DNA of 64,000 nucleotides from JAHBVH01 sp034432375 (GCA_034432375.1 DAOUCA010000064.1:176678-240677), one strand, 5' to 3'; positions 1 through 9,051 are shown, counted from the stretch's first letter. Notes: generated by a model from the letters alone, not told the origin. A program made the numbers and translations.

Positions 1-126
1 CTCCAACATGTGCAGAATCACCGGCTGATCTGGGCCAAAGAGATCGCCGTTGGCAATCCGAAAGACGAGTGCATATCCGATGTTACCGGCAGCACCGGTA
101 ATGGCGACACGCATTGGTGTTTTCAT
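1..126 (-). CDS. mdh: Malate dehydrogenase, N-terminal fragment (cut by window edge)
   Basis: The reverse strand from 126 encodes MKTPMRVAITGAAGNIGYAL, followed by a stretch containing FRIANGDLFG and DQPVILHMLE. This is the N-terminus of the cytosolic-type NAD malate dehydrogenase: the GAAGxIGYxL Rossmann nucleotide-binding loop, then the usual second strand. The enzyme interconverts malate and oxaloacetate in the TCA cycle. An AGGAGG ribosome site lies seven bases before the ATG, which favours this start over the internal ATG at 114. Only 42 codons are in the window. Gene identity is sure from the motif pattern; completeness cannot be judged. Confidence 0.9.
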   Translation of the reverse strand, partial: MKTPMRVAITGAAGNIGYALVFRIANGDLFGPDQPVILHMLE

Positions 127-666
127 ACATTTCCTCCTAAATTTTGTTTTGCGTAAACTAAATAACAGCTACACATCATCTATCGTATGGCTAGCTGTCT
201 TTTGACACATAGAACTTTGATGTAAAATGGAGTAAGATCATTTTCAAAAATTTGATTGTTGCTTTCCTGAGATAACAATTGCATAGAGATTCGGGAAACA
301 AATTTGTGCCGAATATAGTCTTACCTATTGCTTAGCGCACTGTTCTTTCGACAAGAGCAACCGAGTAAAACTGTTGAGCACTACCCAATAGCATACCGTG
401 ATTTACGGGAACAAGCAACGTGTAGGTGTGGCAGAGCGTCTTTTGAACATAGGCACCAGCGCCCACAGATAGAGCAAAGTATAGAGCAAAGTATAGAGCA
501 GGATGGGTCAATGAATATATCGAGTTGAAACCTTAGGATTTACGCAATACGCTGGTTACCTGCAAAGGCTGTTTAATGCCGGAGACCCTGGCGCACGACA
601 CCAGGGAGTTGCACAGATTCTAAATCTATTGAAGTTATTCGTAACAGGAAGAAAGGCAAGGAAAGA
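127..666. other. Intergenic region with a threefold short repeat and a decayed repeat element
   Basis: No convincing gene. It holds the divergent upstream regions of mdh and the surface protein at 667. Around 471-501 a 12-base unit (agagcaaagtat) is repeated three times. A degenerate copy of the main MITE-like family covers 534-622, and inside it CCCTGG/CCAGGG at about 586-606 forms a small hairpin. A 66-codon open frame at 328-528 lacks a ribosome site and simply translates the repeat (IEQSIEQSIEQ), so it is not called. Confidence 0.6.
534..622. repeat. MITE-like TAGGACTTACGCAG element, decayed copy
   Basis: The left end TAGGATTTACGCAATACGCT matches the family terminus; the right end is worn (TTGCACAGATTCTA against CTGCGTAAGTCCTA). 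The flanking pentamers AACCT (529-533) and AATCT (623-627) agree at four of five bases. Assignment rests on comparison with the better copies at 14404, 32712 and 36575. Confidence 0.45.
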
Positions 667-2721
667 ATGTCAAGGATTTTTGACATTGATGTCAACCATG
701 ACAGTACCGGTCGTTGGGCAATGCGCCATTTCGTGGCGGTAGCCCTGATCGCAGCATTACTTATCCCTGGGTTGAACGCTACGCAACAGACGGCACACGC
801 CGAAATTAGCGCCGACCCAGATGCCGAAATCGTCTACATCGACAACAGTGGCACTATTCGGGTGCTCGATACGCTGCAGACCGGTGGCAATCCAGTCGTC
901 GATTGGACAAGCCCAACGAGCGGATGGTCTAATTTTGCGCTGGGTGATGTCAATAACGACGGTGATATGGAGATCGTGGCGGTGAAGGGCAGCGGCAGCA
1001 CCGGCACACTAGCAGTCTTTGATCCCGTGGTGGCCAATGGCACCTTTGACGGCAAAACGCCCAATGGGATCCCTTGGGCCAAACTGTACGAGACGACGAT
1101 ACCCGGCAGCCCAAAACTGGTCGCTACCGGCAAGCTCGATCCCAACCTGCCAGGGGCCCATATCTACTACACCTATGACCTCAACGGTGGCTCGCAAGTC
1201 GTGGCACTGAAGCCAGCCATTCCGATCCCGGATGGCCGGCAGTGGGCCACGCACTATACCCGTTTCTATGATGAACGATGGGAGCAGGTTTCGATTGGCA
1301 ATTTGGACAATGAAGGGGCCGACGAGATCGCTTTGATTGACGACTCCGCCGGACGACTGAGTGTTTACAAGTCGGATGGCACATCTGATGCTATCCTTAA
1401 AAAGACCGGCGACACCCGACCGTGGCGCACCACAACCTTTGCCCAATACGATGCGGGCAGCACCACTGAAGTCATCGGCGTACGGGATGCGCCCGCGCCA
1501 CTTTCAGCCTTCTTTGTCTTTAAGTACGACAAGGATAAGGAAGATTTCACGGAAAAAGATACCGAGGCCTTCAACCCCGCCCCGCGCTTTGTCTTCCCCG
1601 CCGATATCAACAATGATGGCAAGGATGCCATTGTGATGTTGCGCAGTGTTTCCGACGGAAACGCCGTCCGCATGATTGTGCGTGGCGATGATGGTGGCGA
1701 AATCCCCAGCGAGTTAGAACAATTCTTAGACGAGGATAACGGTTATCAGACCGGTGCCGGCGGCGATGTCGATGGCGACGGCAAGGATGAAATTGTGATC
1801 ATGCGCGATAACAATATCCGCGTCTATTCCCAGCCGGATCGCAACGCCTCGCGCAACGACTATGCCTTACAGACCAATGCACGTACGATTCACATTGGCG
1901 ATTTAGACAAGAATGGCTTCACAATTGGGCCGCGCTTTAGCACAACGATTAGCTCGATCGAAGAGACGTTGCAGATTGGCACGACAGGCGCAACCAAAAC
2001 TTTTGAAATTCGCAACGAAACGACAAGTACCCCAATTTCCTACCAACTTGGCGTCGAAAACAACCCATCGTGGCTTACGCTTACGCCCCGTTTTGGCAAT
2101 ACACCAGCGGTGGTCGGCTATAGTACCAATGCCATTGGCTTAACACCAGGTACCTATACAACCCGTATTGTTTTAACAAGTGATAATGCCACGGTCCTCA
2201 ATCAGCCGTATTATATCTCTGTGAAACTCACAGTAACACCGGCGACAATAGAGGCCGACACCGATTCGGTCAGTTTTGCCTTTTTACGCGAGTCAGAACC
2301 GACCACGCTAACGAGAACAGTTAGCATCTTTGGCGCATCGGGGGTGAAGTTCACGGCCGCGATTGCACCCTATCCCGATGTTAGCGCTGCCACAAACCAG
2401 TTGACCAGCGCCATGACCAGTGGTCGCATTGATGCCGATGGGAAAATCCTGGTGCAAGATAGCAGTGGGCGTGAAATTGTTCTGGCCGATACCAAAAGCA
2501 ATGCCATTCCTTGGTTGAGCGTTACACCAGAAAAAGGAACTGTTTCGGCATTACTAACGTTGACGGTAGTATCTGACAAACAGGTAGAGGATGCTGCTCG
2601 TGCCTATCTAGTGATCATTGGCGACTCGACCACAGGGGTACCCCCGGACAATGTACGTCTTGTCCCAGTGACTTCGATACGCGCCAACAATCTGCTCTAT
2701 CTGCCGGTGATTAAGCGCTAG
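667..2721 (+). CDS. Secreted FG-GAP/VCBS repeat surface protein with BACON-like domain
   Basis: Predicted exported protein of 684 aa. Residues about 19-46 form a signal peptide (MRHFVAVALIAALLIPGLNA... AHA). Residues about 50-410 contain calcium-binding FG-GAP/VCBS-type loops such as DVNNDGDMEIV, NLDNEGADEIAL, DINNDGKDAIVM and DVDGDGKDEIVI, as in beta-propeller repeats. Residues about 420-525 resemble a BACON-like Ig fold (WLTLTP, GTYTTRIVLTS). The C-terminus reads LLYLPVIKR, the tail shared by three other exported proteins here. The start at 667 has an AGGAAAG site; an ATG at 721 would begin directly at the signal peptide but lacks one. Likely role is cell-surface adhesion or ligand binding, which is inference. 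A strong hairpin follows. Confidence 0.8.
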   Translation: MSRIFDIDVNHDSTGRWAMRHFVAVALIAALLIPGLNATQQTAHAEISADPDAEIVYIDNSGTIRVLDTLQTGGNPVVDWTSPTSGWSNFALGDVNNDGDMEIVAVKGSGSTGTLAVFDPVVANGTFDGKTPNGIPWAKLYETTIPGSPKLVATGKLDPNLPGAHIYYTYDLNGGSQVVALKPAIPIPDGRQWATHYTRFYDERWEQVSIGNLDNEGADEIALIDDSAGRLSVYKSDGTSDAILKKTGDTRPWRTTTFAQYDAGSTTEVIGVRDAPAPLSAFFVFKYDKDKEDFTEKDTEAFNPAPRFVFPADINNDGKDAIVMLRSVSDGNAVRMIVRGDDGGEIPSELEQFLDEDNGYQTGAGGDVDGDGKDEIVIMRDNNIRVYSQPDRNASRNDYALQTNARTIHIGDLDKNGFTIGPRFSTTISSIEETLQIGTTGATKTFEIRNETTSTPISYQLGVENNPSWLTLTPRFGNTPAVVGYSTNAIGLTPGTYTTRIVLTSDNATVLNQPYYISVKLTVTPATIEADTDSVSFAFLRESEPTTLTRTVSIFGASGVKFTAAIAPYPDVSAATNQLTSAMTSGRIDADGKILVQDSSGREIVLADTKSNAIPWLSVTPEKGTVSALLTLTVVSDKQVEDAARAYLVIIGDSTTGVPPDNVRLVPVTSIRANNLLYLPVIKR

Positions 2722-2759
2722 TCCATCGAGCCGTAAATAGACAAAGAGGATTCACGCGA

Positions 2760-2804
2760 AACGCAAAGGTAACAGCAACAAAGTGTTGCTGTTACCTTTG
2801 CGTT
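2760..2804 (+). terminator. Perfect 20-bp hairpin after the surface-protein gene
   Basis: Arms 2760-2779 and 2785-2804 are exact inverted repeats (AACGCAAAGGTAACAGCAAC) around the loop AAAGT. The 3' arm ends TTTGCGTT, but no long T tract follows. It lies 39 bases past the stop codon. Confidence 0.75.
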
Positions 2805-3037
2805 TATCAGATGGCACGACACAAGATTTACTAGATTACAGCTTAATCAATTGTTCGTAGTATACTTTTTGCAATCGCTCAGTTTACAACTGCTCAGTTG
2901 TAGCGTCATGCAGGGAGATGGATTCTCCACAAAGTTGACTGGGTAGACGATCGACCATCAGCATGACATTAAAGTAACACAATTGTAACATCCATCGTAA
3001 ATTTTTACTTATCACTTCTGGCGAACAGGAAAGCAGC

Positions 3038-3667
3038 ATGCTCTCAAAATACGGACGCCCTCTTCTTGCAGAAACTTTGAGCCGTTTAGCCCGCACTCTG
3101 CACCGTCTTGGCATTACACCCAATGCATTGACCTATACCGGCTTTATCTTAACTGCAATCACTGCTCTGTTTTTGGCAAACGGGTTTTTTCGCTGGGGCG
3201 GTGTGTTGCTCATAATTGCCGCCTTTTTTGATATGCTTGATGGCGCAGTTGCCCGCTTCACCAAACAGATGAGCACTTTTGGAGCCTTTCTCGACAGTAC
3301 ACTCGATCGCTATAGCGAAAGTGTCACCTTTCTAGCAATGGCCTTCTTTTACTCATTGCGCTCCAGTACGCGTATGGAGTTAGTCCTGATCATTATCATT
3401 TTGGTTGGCTCACTGATGGTCAGCTACACGAAGGCGCGCGCCGAAGCGTTACAAGTGGAGTGCAAAGCAGGCATTTTACAACGGCCCGAGCGGCTGATCT
3501 TGTTGATCTTTGGTCTGCTCACAGGCTGGCTGCAACCAGTTCTTTGGCTCATGGCCGTTTTGACAAACTTCACGGCGTTCCAACGCATCTACGAAGTATA
3601 TTGGCGTACGAATCAGTTACAAAGTAGCAAAGTTGCCGGATCCAATTTGATCAATGGCAAAGACTAA
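3038..3667 (+). CDS. CDP-alcohol phosphatidyltransferase family protein
   Basis: Integral membrane enzyme of 209 aa that transfers a phosphatidyl group from CDP-diacylglycerol to an alcohol. The family motif D-x2-DG-x2-AR-x8-G-x3-D-x3-D is complete: D65, D68, G69, R73, G82, D86 and D90. Four to five hydrophobic segments surround it. The acceptor cannot be read from sequence; phosphatidylglycerophosphate-type and phosphatidylinositol-type synthases share this motif. Length is normal for the family. The start has an AGGAAAG site nine bases upstream. The gene stands alone between two hairpins. Confidence is high for family, low for substrate. Confidence 0.88.
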   Translation: MLSKYGRPLLAETLSRLARTLHRLGITPNALTYTGFILTAITALFLANGFFRWGGVLLIIAAFFDMLDGAVARFTKQMSTFGAFLDSTLDRYSESVTFLAMAFFYSLRSSTRMELVLIIIILVGSLMVSYTKARAEALQVECKAGILQRPERLILLIFGLLTGWLQPVLWLMAVLTNFTAFQRIYEVYWRTNQLQSSKVAGSNLINGKD

Positions 3668-3875
3668 AATGAATTCTAAACTTCTCTATTGCCGTTGGGC
3701 CATAACGAACTTGGGGAAGATACTGCGTAAACCGTTCGCTATTTGCAATCTTGTTCGTCTTACGCCATACTTACAAAAATGTAACACTCCTTGAAATACC
3801 AGAGAGTACTCTAGCGCCCGATTTGCTTATTGAATAATCTGGCAAATCAGCCCTCTCATCCTGATGAAACACCTC

Positions 3876-3946
3876 AATTACGACCATTTTGCAGTAGATT
3901 ACAAACTGGGTTATCAAACCTGGTTACAAAATGGCCGTAATTTTTT
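3876..3946 (+). terminator. Inverted repeat with T tract in front of the sigma-factor gene
   Basis: Arms 3876-3891 (AATTACGACCATTTTG) and 3927-3942 pair with one mismatch and run straight into six T residues. It fits an intrinsic terminator for the upstream gene, but it ends only about 20 bases before the sigma start, so it would sit inside that gene's 5' leader and could also attenuate it. Confidence 0.6.
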
Positions 3947-3964
3947 GAAGCAATTTACGTCGTT

Positions 3965-4624
3965 ATGAGTAGCAGACAAAATACATCCGTCCATACCGAC
4001 GGGTCAGTGTCCATGAGTGATGCATCCGAAGAAGAGCTGCTGAATCGTGCAGCGAACTTTGATGAAATCGCGCTAGGTGAACTCTATGAGCGCTATGAAG
4101 GGCGCATCTACAGTTATATCTATCGCCGCACCGGTGATAGTGCCCTAGCAGAAGACCTGACAGCGCAGGTATTTCTCAAGATGTTGGAAGCGATCCAGGG
4201 GGGCAAAGGCTGGCATAGCTCCTTTTCGGGCTGGCTCTATCGTATTGCGCATAATGCTGTTATCGACTTTTATCGCCAGCGTGATCGGCAACAACAAGTT
4301 GATTTAGAAGATGCAGCAGCGGTAGTATCCAGTGATCACAATCCAGTTGTGATTGCCGAGACAAATATGGATGCCACCCGCCTACGTACGGCCATCGCTC
4401 GGCTTACCGATGAGCAAGCTGAAGTGATCGGGTTGCGCTTTCTGGAAGGCTATAGCATTAGTGAAGTTGCCACAATGATGGACAAGACCGAAGGGTCCAT
4501 CAAGGCTCTGCAATATCGAGCTGTTGCAACATTGCGCCAACTCTTGCAACACGAAGGATTATTTTCCTTGTTTTTCTTTTGTTTATCGGTGGCGTGGTTG
4601 CTCACTGACATTATTCTGCTGTAA
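3965..4624 (+). CDS. ECF-type RNA polymerase sigma factor with hydrophobic C-terminal tail
   Basis: 219 aa. Region 2 is at about residues 35-100 (LYERYEGRIYSYIYRRTGD, LAEDLTAQVFLKML, WLYRIAHNAVIDFYRQ). Region 4 is at about 135-190 (LTDEQAEVIGLRFLEGYSISEVATMM, EGSIKALQYRAVATLRQLL). It directs RNA polymerase to a stress or envelope regulon. The last 20 residues (LFSLFFFCLSVAWLLTDIIL) look like a transmembrane helix, unusual for an ECF sigma, and could tether it to the membrane. No good ribosome site is visible; an alternative ATG lies at 4013. The next gene, 43 bases on, encodes a membrane protein of the kind that commonly acts as anti-sigma partner. Confidence 0.9.
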   Translation: MSSRQNTSVHTDGSVSMSDASEEELLNRAANFDEIALGELYERYEGRIYSYIYRRTGDSALAEDLTAQVFLKMLEAIQGGKGWHSSFSGWLYRIAHNAVIDFYRQRDRQQQVDLEDAAAVVSSDHNPVVIAETNMDATRLRTAIARLTDEQAEVIGLRFLEGYSISEVATMMDKTEGSIKALQYRAVATLRQLLQHEGLFSLFFFCLSVAWLLTDIILL

Positions 4625-4667
4625 CGCCAGTATGACAAACGCCTAAAGATGATTGCAAGTACCACTT

Positions 4668-6605
4668 ATGACGGTTGATTCAAATTTTGTTCCCACAGAT
4701 CCTGAAGATAGCTTTTTGTTGGCCGTTGAACGGCTGGAAGCTGGTGTGGCACTAGAAATCGTGCTCGCTGACTTTCCAGTAGCCGAGCGTGAAGAATTAC
4801 GCGAGTTGCTGACAGTCGTTGCAGCCACGCATCATCTGCAAGGAATTGATATTCCTCGGCCTGCGCCAGAGCGCCGGGCAGCAGGGAAACGAGCATTCTT
4901 ACAGGCTGCAGCCACGATGAAATCGACAACGGCAGCAGCCAATAGATCTGCTGCTGCGCCGGCTGCTGTGCGGTTGGATAGCAACACAAACAGAGCCGTA
5001 GCTTCTTCAGCAGCTTCACGCGTTACCAGCACTCAATCAGCCAATACGACTGCTTCGCTAGGGTCACGCTTAGCAGCTTGGTGGACAAATCTGCTAGGCA
5101 GCTTTGCACCGATGAGTTTGCGGCTGGCACCATTGGCTGCCATGCTCGCTGCAATTTGGCTGGGTGCCTTTAGCGTAGTCAATGTCGCGCAAGCTGCGAT
5201 CCCTGGTCAGGCAGCCTATTTGGCAAAGACATGGATTTTTGCGCAAAAGTTGACCCTTTCGGATGAAGAAGATCGCCTAGGAATTTATAAGGAATTCACG
5301 ACCCAGTTCAAAACAGATAACGCTATGGCCGGTATACTTGCGGCAAAAGAGAATAAGATAGTCCCCAGCCGGGCTGATCTCGTCATCGACAATATTGGAC
5401 GCACACATATTGAAATGGGCGGACTTCTTTTTGAGTTGAGCTATCGCGAGTCTCTCAATTCGGATGTAATGCTGCCGACTCAAATCAAAGGATTGCCTGC
5501 CGAAGGCGCACAAGCCCATGTCGAATATCAGATCGCACCGGATCCCAATGGTCCTCCAGGGGCAACGGTTTTACAAGGTATTTCCCTCACAATTGAGGAA
5601 GAGCCGCTTGTGATTCCGACCGCTGCGCCAACCACCGTAGAATCCGCTGAACCTGGGGTGACAAATCGCGCCTGTTCAGCCACAATTCCGGCAGGATGGG
5701 TGACCTATCGAGTTCCTGGTGGTCTCACGCTTTCGGAGATTGCACAGCAAACTGGGACAAACGTTTTCGATCTCACACGTGTCAACTGCATTGTGAATCC
5801 TGATAAGATTCGGGCCGGTGAAGTCATTATGGTGCCTATGGTTCCGGTCGTTATCACCACACCTGCCATGCCAACGGCCACAGCACCACCTTTGCTGGCG
5901 ACGCTGACAGGCATTTCGACAACGCAGCCCACGCCACTGATCACCGTGACCATGCCGGCGGAAGGCACACCGGCCGTCGCGATCACATCGACCATTGATA
6001 GCACACCGGTTGGAACGGTTACACCGGGATTGGTCATTACGGGAACACTGGTCGCAACGACAACCACACCGGCGATGACGCCAGAACCAGCAACAACCGT
6101 GTCGATGACGGCGACGGTTGTTGTGCCAAGTGTCACTCCCACTACGACCGTGGTGATGCCAGTTGTCACACCAACGGCAACGCCCATTGCCAGTGAGACT
6201 ATAGCGATCACGCCGGCAGAGACGGTTGAACCGGCAGAAGAAGGAACGCCGGTTGCACCAACGGCAACACTCTCTCTCACCCTAACAGCGGTTGCCACAA
6301 CGGGTCATGCAACCGCTGTCGAAACCGTGGTGGCAACGCCTACATCGGCGGAGGATGTAGTGGGAGGTGCGTCAAGTGGTGGGGACGAGGCGACAGCGCT
6401 TCCCCCCCCCACAACGACACCCGTGCCAACGAACACATTGGCTCCACCAACCATCCTTCCCACCCCCACCATCCTTCCCTCTCCCACTGTAACGGTAGGC
6501 GGGCACAGCAATGGGGGGAATAGTGGTGATTCACCTAACGGGCCACTCCCCACAGCCACCCCGACTGCGGTCAGCTCTTCGCCACTGCAAGGGAGTGGCG
6601 CATAA
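4668..6605 (+). CDS. Membrane-anchored DUF5667/LysM protein, probable anti-sigma partner
   Basis: About 645 aa from the ATG at 4668 (a TTG at 4653 would add five residues; neither has a strong ribosome site). In order: a cytoplasmic region of about 145 aa with Ala-rich linker; one TM helix at about 148-172; a DUF5667-like segment at about 165-260 (IPGQAAYLAKTWIFAQKLTL); a LysM domain at about 340-386 (YRVPGGLTLSEIAQQTGTNV, ending IRAGEVIMVP) that should bind peptidoglycan; then a Thr/Pro/Val-rich stalk to the end. Position after the ECF sigma suggests the cytoplasmic part holds the sigma while the outer part senses the wall; that is inference. The stalk DNA is low complexity and gives long antisense frames that are not genes. 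Confidence 0.7.
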   Translation: MTVDSNFVPTDPEDSFLLAVERLEAGVALEIVLADFPVAEREELRELLTVVAATHHLQGIDIPRPAPERRAAGKRAFLQAAATMKSTTAAANRSAAAPAAVRLDSNTNRAVASSAASRVTSTQSANTTASLGSRLAAWWTNLLGSFAPMSLRLAPLAAMLAAIWLGAFSVVNVAQAAIPGQAAYLAKTWIFAQKLTLSDEEDRLGIYKEFTTQFKTDNAMAGILAAKENKIVPSRADLVIDNIGRTHIEMGGLLFELSYRESLNSDVMLPTQIKGLPAEGAQAHVEYQIAPDPNGPPGATVLQGISLTIEEEPLVIPTAAPTTVESAEPGVTNRACSATIPAGWVTYRVPGGLTLSEIAQQTGTNVFDLTRVNCIVNPDKIRAGEVIMVPMVPVVITTPAMPTATAPPLLATLTGISTTQPTPLITVTMPAEGTPAVAITSTIDSTPVGTVTPGLVITGTLVATTTTPAMTPEPATTVSMTATVVVPSVTPTTTVVMPVVTPTATPIASETIAITPAETVEPAEEGTPVAPTATLSLTLTAVATTGHATAVETVVATPTSAEDVVGGASSGGDEATALPPPTTTPVPTNTLAPPTILPTPTILPSPTVTVGGHSNGGNSGDSPNGPLPTATPTAVSSSPLQGSGA

Positions 6606-6774
6606 GTTCTCTCCCGGTCACCCCCATGAAGGACTCCTCTCTTTCGCAGTACCATGCGCTATCCCGGGTCGCCAAAGAGCCACCAAACAAACCCCCATCA
6701 GACAATTTGCGGACACCCTTGCGGAGCGGCACCTTGTTTCGCCATATTGGATGTATCGTTAGAGCCCTCTTCAT

Positions 6775-6804
6775 TTGACCAAAACTTTCCTTTCACGGTA
6801 CAAT
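6775..6804 (+). promoter_or_regulatory. Sigma-70-type promoter for ffh
   Basis: TTGACC at 6775-6780 and TACAAT at 6799-6804, 18 bases apart, 61 bases before the ffh start. The rest of 6606-6864 shows no gene and no SRP RNA signature. Confidence 0.6.
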
Positions 6805-6864
6805 ACAAAACTGATTTTTGCTCGTCGACCGGCAAAGTGCGATCGTTTATAGGGTGTGGAACTC

Positions 6865-8226
6865 GTGTTTGAAACGTTAACCGATAAACTTCAAAATATT
6901 TTTGACAATCTAGCCAAGCATGGCAAGCTTAGCGAATCTGACGTCAATATCGCGATGCGTGAAGTGCGGTTGGCACTGTTGGAGGCCGATGTAAATTTCA
7001 AGGTTGTAAAAGAGTTTATTGCGCGCATAAAAGAGCGCGCGGTTGGCGCAGAGGTGATGAATAGCCTGACGCCGGCCCAACAAGTTGTCAAGATCGTCAA
7101 CGAAGAACTCATTGAGTTGCTGGGTAAGCCAGTTGCACTCAATCTTTCCGGTCAGCCGCCCCATGTCATTATGCTGGTTGGCTTGCAAGGGGCTGGCAAG
7201 ACAACGATGGCGGGGAAGCTAGCACTGCGTCTACGTAAAGCCGGGCAGCGGCCACTGCTCGTTGGTGCCGATATTTATCGTCCGGCAGCCATTCAACAAT
7301 TAGAAATATTGGGACGCCAAATTGATATTCCCGTGCACAGTGAAGGCACGGAAACGCCGGCATCGACCATTGCCAAAAATGCCCTAAGGTTTGCACGCGA
7401 CAAAGCGTATAATGTGGTGATTATTGATACAGCGGGTCGTCTGCAGATTGACGAACAGATGATGCAAGAGCTGGAACAAGTGCGGCTCATTGCAAAGCCG
7501 ATTGAGGTACTGCTGGTCGTTGACGCCATGACAGGGCAAGAGGCGGTCAATGTAGCCGAAGGGTTTAACCAACGCGTACCATTGACTGGCTTGATCATGA
7601 CCAAAATCGACGGTGATGCGCGTGGCGGTGCAGCTCTTAGCGTGCGCGAAGTCACAGGTGTACCGATTAAGTTCTTGGGTACCGGTGAAAAGCTTGCAGA
7701 TTTGGAACCATTTCAACCAGATCGCTTGGCAAGTCGTATTTTGGGAATGGGCGACGTATTAACATTAATCGAACGGGCCCAAGGTAATATTACCGAAGAA
7801 GATGCCGCAGCAATGGAGCAAAAGCTGCGCGAGGGCGAATTCGATCTGGAAGATTTTCTGCAACAGTTGCAGCAGATTAAAAAGCTTGGCCCCCTGACTG
7901 ATCTGCTAGGCATGATCCCCGGGGTCAACAAAATGATGAAAGATGTTGACCCGCAGATGGCCGAGGGCAGCCTCAAAAAGACCGAAGCGATCATCAATAG
8001 TATGACTCGTCAAGAGCGTCATCGACCAGATCTGCTTAACGCCAGCCGGCGGCGGCGCATTGCAACGGGCAGTGGTACCAGTGTCAATGATGTCAATATG
8101 CTCATGAAACAATTTCGGGACATGCAAAAGATGATGAAACAGATGGGCATCATGGGCGGTGGGAAAAAGCGACGGGGCCGCGGTGGCATGGATAATCTGA
8201 TGAATTTATTTGGTGGCATGAATTAA
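6865..8226 (+). CDS. ffh: Signal recognition particle protein Ffh
   Basis: GTPase that binds signal peptides and 4.5S RNA and delivers nascent membrane proteins to FtsY. The 453-aa product has the N domain (1-95), the G domain with GLQGAGKTT at 106-114, DTAGRLQ and TKIDGDARGG, and a Met-rich M domain (about 295-453) ending in MMKQMGIMGGGKKRRGRGG. The GTG at 6865 is chosen because homologues start M-F-E-x-L-T, and AGGGTGTGG lies just upstream; the GTG at 6856 would add three residues and leave the ribosome site inside the gene. A MITE-like element begins four bases after the stop. Confidence 0.97.
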   Translation: MFETLTDKLQNIFDNLAKHGKLSESDVNIAMREVRLALLEADVNFKVVKEFIARIKERAVGAEVMNSLTPAQQVVKIVNEELIELLGKPVALNLSGQPPHVIMLVGLQGAGKTTMAGKLALRLRKAGQRPLLVGADIYRPAAIQQLEILGRQIDIPVHSEGTETPASTIAKNALRFARDKAYNVVIIDTAGRLQIDEQMMQELEQVRLIAKPIEVLLVVDAMTGQEAVNVAEGFNQRVPLTGLIMTKIDGDARGGAALSVREVTGVPIKFLGTGEKLADLEPFQPDRLASRILGMGDVLTLIERAQGNITEEDAAAMEQKLREGEFDLEDFLQQLQQIKKLGPLTDLLGMIPGVNKMMKDVDPQMAEGSLKKTEAIINSMTRQERHRPDLLNASRRRRIATGSGTSVNDVNMLMKQFRDMQKMMKQMGIMGGGKKRRGRGGMDNLMNLFGGMN

Positions 8227-8229
8227 GAG

Positions 8230-8304
8230 TAGGCGTTACGCTCTCCTCTGGTTTTGATGCGGCCGTAAAGCGGCTTACTCAACCAGGATGCTGCGTAAGT
8301 CCTG
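8230..8304. repeat. MITE-like TAGGACTTACGCAG element after ffh
   Basis: 75 bases. The right end CTGCGTAAGTCCT is intact; the left end TAGGCGTTACGCT is diverged. The inner part (GGTTTTGATGCGGC... CTCAACC) matches the copy at 32712. Flanking pentamers are AAGAG and AAGAT. Confidence 0.75.
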
Positions 8305-8377
8305 AAGATATCTAATCTGCAATTGTGATATAAATTGATTTAAATTGATTACTTACTGATTAAAGGAGTAGGAAACT

Positions 8378-8665
8378 GTGATTCGAATTCGTCTTCGCCG
8401 TATGGGTGCCAAGAGAAAAGCGTTTTATCGTATCGTTGTAGCCGATGGTCGTTCGCCACGCGATGGTCGCTTTATTGAGACTATTGGCACCTATAATCCA
8501 GCCGAAAACACAAACGGCTTTACGCTAAAGGAAGATCGCGCTGCGCATTGGCTGAGTGTTGGCGCACAACCGAGCGAAAGCGTTGCCCATATCCTGCGCA
8601 AAGTGAATCTTTTGGATAGCAATAACAAACCTGTCCCAGTCGCTGCCGACGCAACCCCAGCCTAA
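8378..8665 (+). CDS. rpsP: 30S ribosomal protein S16
   Basis: Structural protein of the small ribosomal subunit, 95 aa from a GTG start with AGGAG eight bases ahead. The N-terminus IRIRLRRMGAKRKAFYRIVV and the block ADGRSPRDGRFIETIGTYNP are diagnostic. It opens the usual rpsP-KH pair, the next start following nine bases after its stop. Length is typical. Confidence 0.98.
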   Translation: MIRIRLRRMGAKRKAFYRIVVADGRSPRDGRFIETIGTYNPAENTNGFTLKEDRAAHWLSVGAQPSESVAHILRKVNLLDSNNKPVPVAADATPA

Positions 8666-8674
8666 AGATCTACT

Positions 8675-8902
8675 ATGGAAGAATTGGTTGAATTTCTCGC
8701 AAAATCGCTAGTCGAAGATCAAGAAGCTGTCCAAGTTCACCGCAAGGAAACACGCTACGCTACAATTTTAAAGTTGCGTGTTGCGCCGGAAGATATGGGA
8801 CGAGTGATTGGTCGAAATGGACGAGTTGCCAACTCCATTCGTGCACTTTTGCGCGTGGCTGCCCGCAATTCTACCCGCGAAGTGATGCTCGATATTGACT
8901 AA
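8675..8902 (+). CDS. khpA: KH-domain RNA-binding protein KhpA
   Basis: Small 75-aa protein of the KhpA/YlqC family: a single KH domain with the GxxG loop (VIGRNGRVANSIRALL). It binds RNA, and in Firmicutes it partners KhpB in control of cell division and elongation. It is encoded between rpsP and rimM as in many bacteria and probably shares the rpsP transcript, which ends at the hairpin at 9157. Length and motif are normal. Confidence 0.95.
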   Translation: MEELVEFLAKSLVEDQEAVQVHRKETRYATILKLRVAPEDMGRVIGRNGRVANSIRALLRVAARNSTREVMLDID

Positions 8903-8971
8903 GGGTGTGTATGGCACGAAGATTGCGATGGTTGCGATCCACACAATTTTGTCAAGCAGATCCTAACGATG

Positions 8972-9051
8972 AGGTGCGTACCACATTTGGGGGATTACGC
9001 CGGACGATCAATTTTGTCCTTCTGTGTAATCCCCCAAAATGGGACGCACCC
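8972..9051. mobile_element. 80-bp hairpin element flanked by a 9-bp direct repeat (MITE-like)
   Basis: Imperfect inverted arms of about 27 bases (GGTGCGTACC... GGGGGATTAC against GTAATCCCCC... GGGACGCACC). The element is bracketed by CTAACGATG at 8963-8971 and 9052-9060, a likely target-site duplication. No transposase is encoded. Confidence 0.65.

Noticed and set aside
328..528. 66-codon frame ending in IEQSIEQSIEQDGS
   Set aside because: No ribosome site and the protein is just the translation of a 12-base tandem repeat.
5705..6298. 197-codon antisense frame rich in Val/Gly/Thr
   Set aside because: Shadow of the Thr/Pro/Val-coded stalk of the LysM protein; low-complexity DNA keeps the opposite frame open.
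6606..6864. SRP RNA gene next to ffh
   Set aside because: The conserved GGAAGG/GCAGCC apical loop of 4.5S RNA was not found on either strand here.
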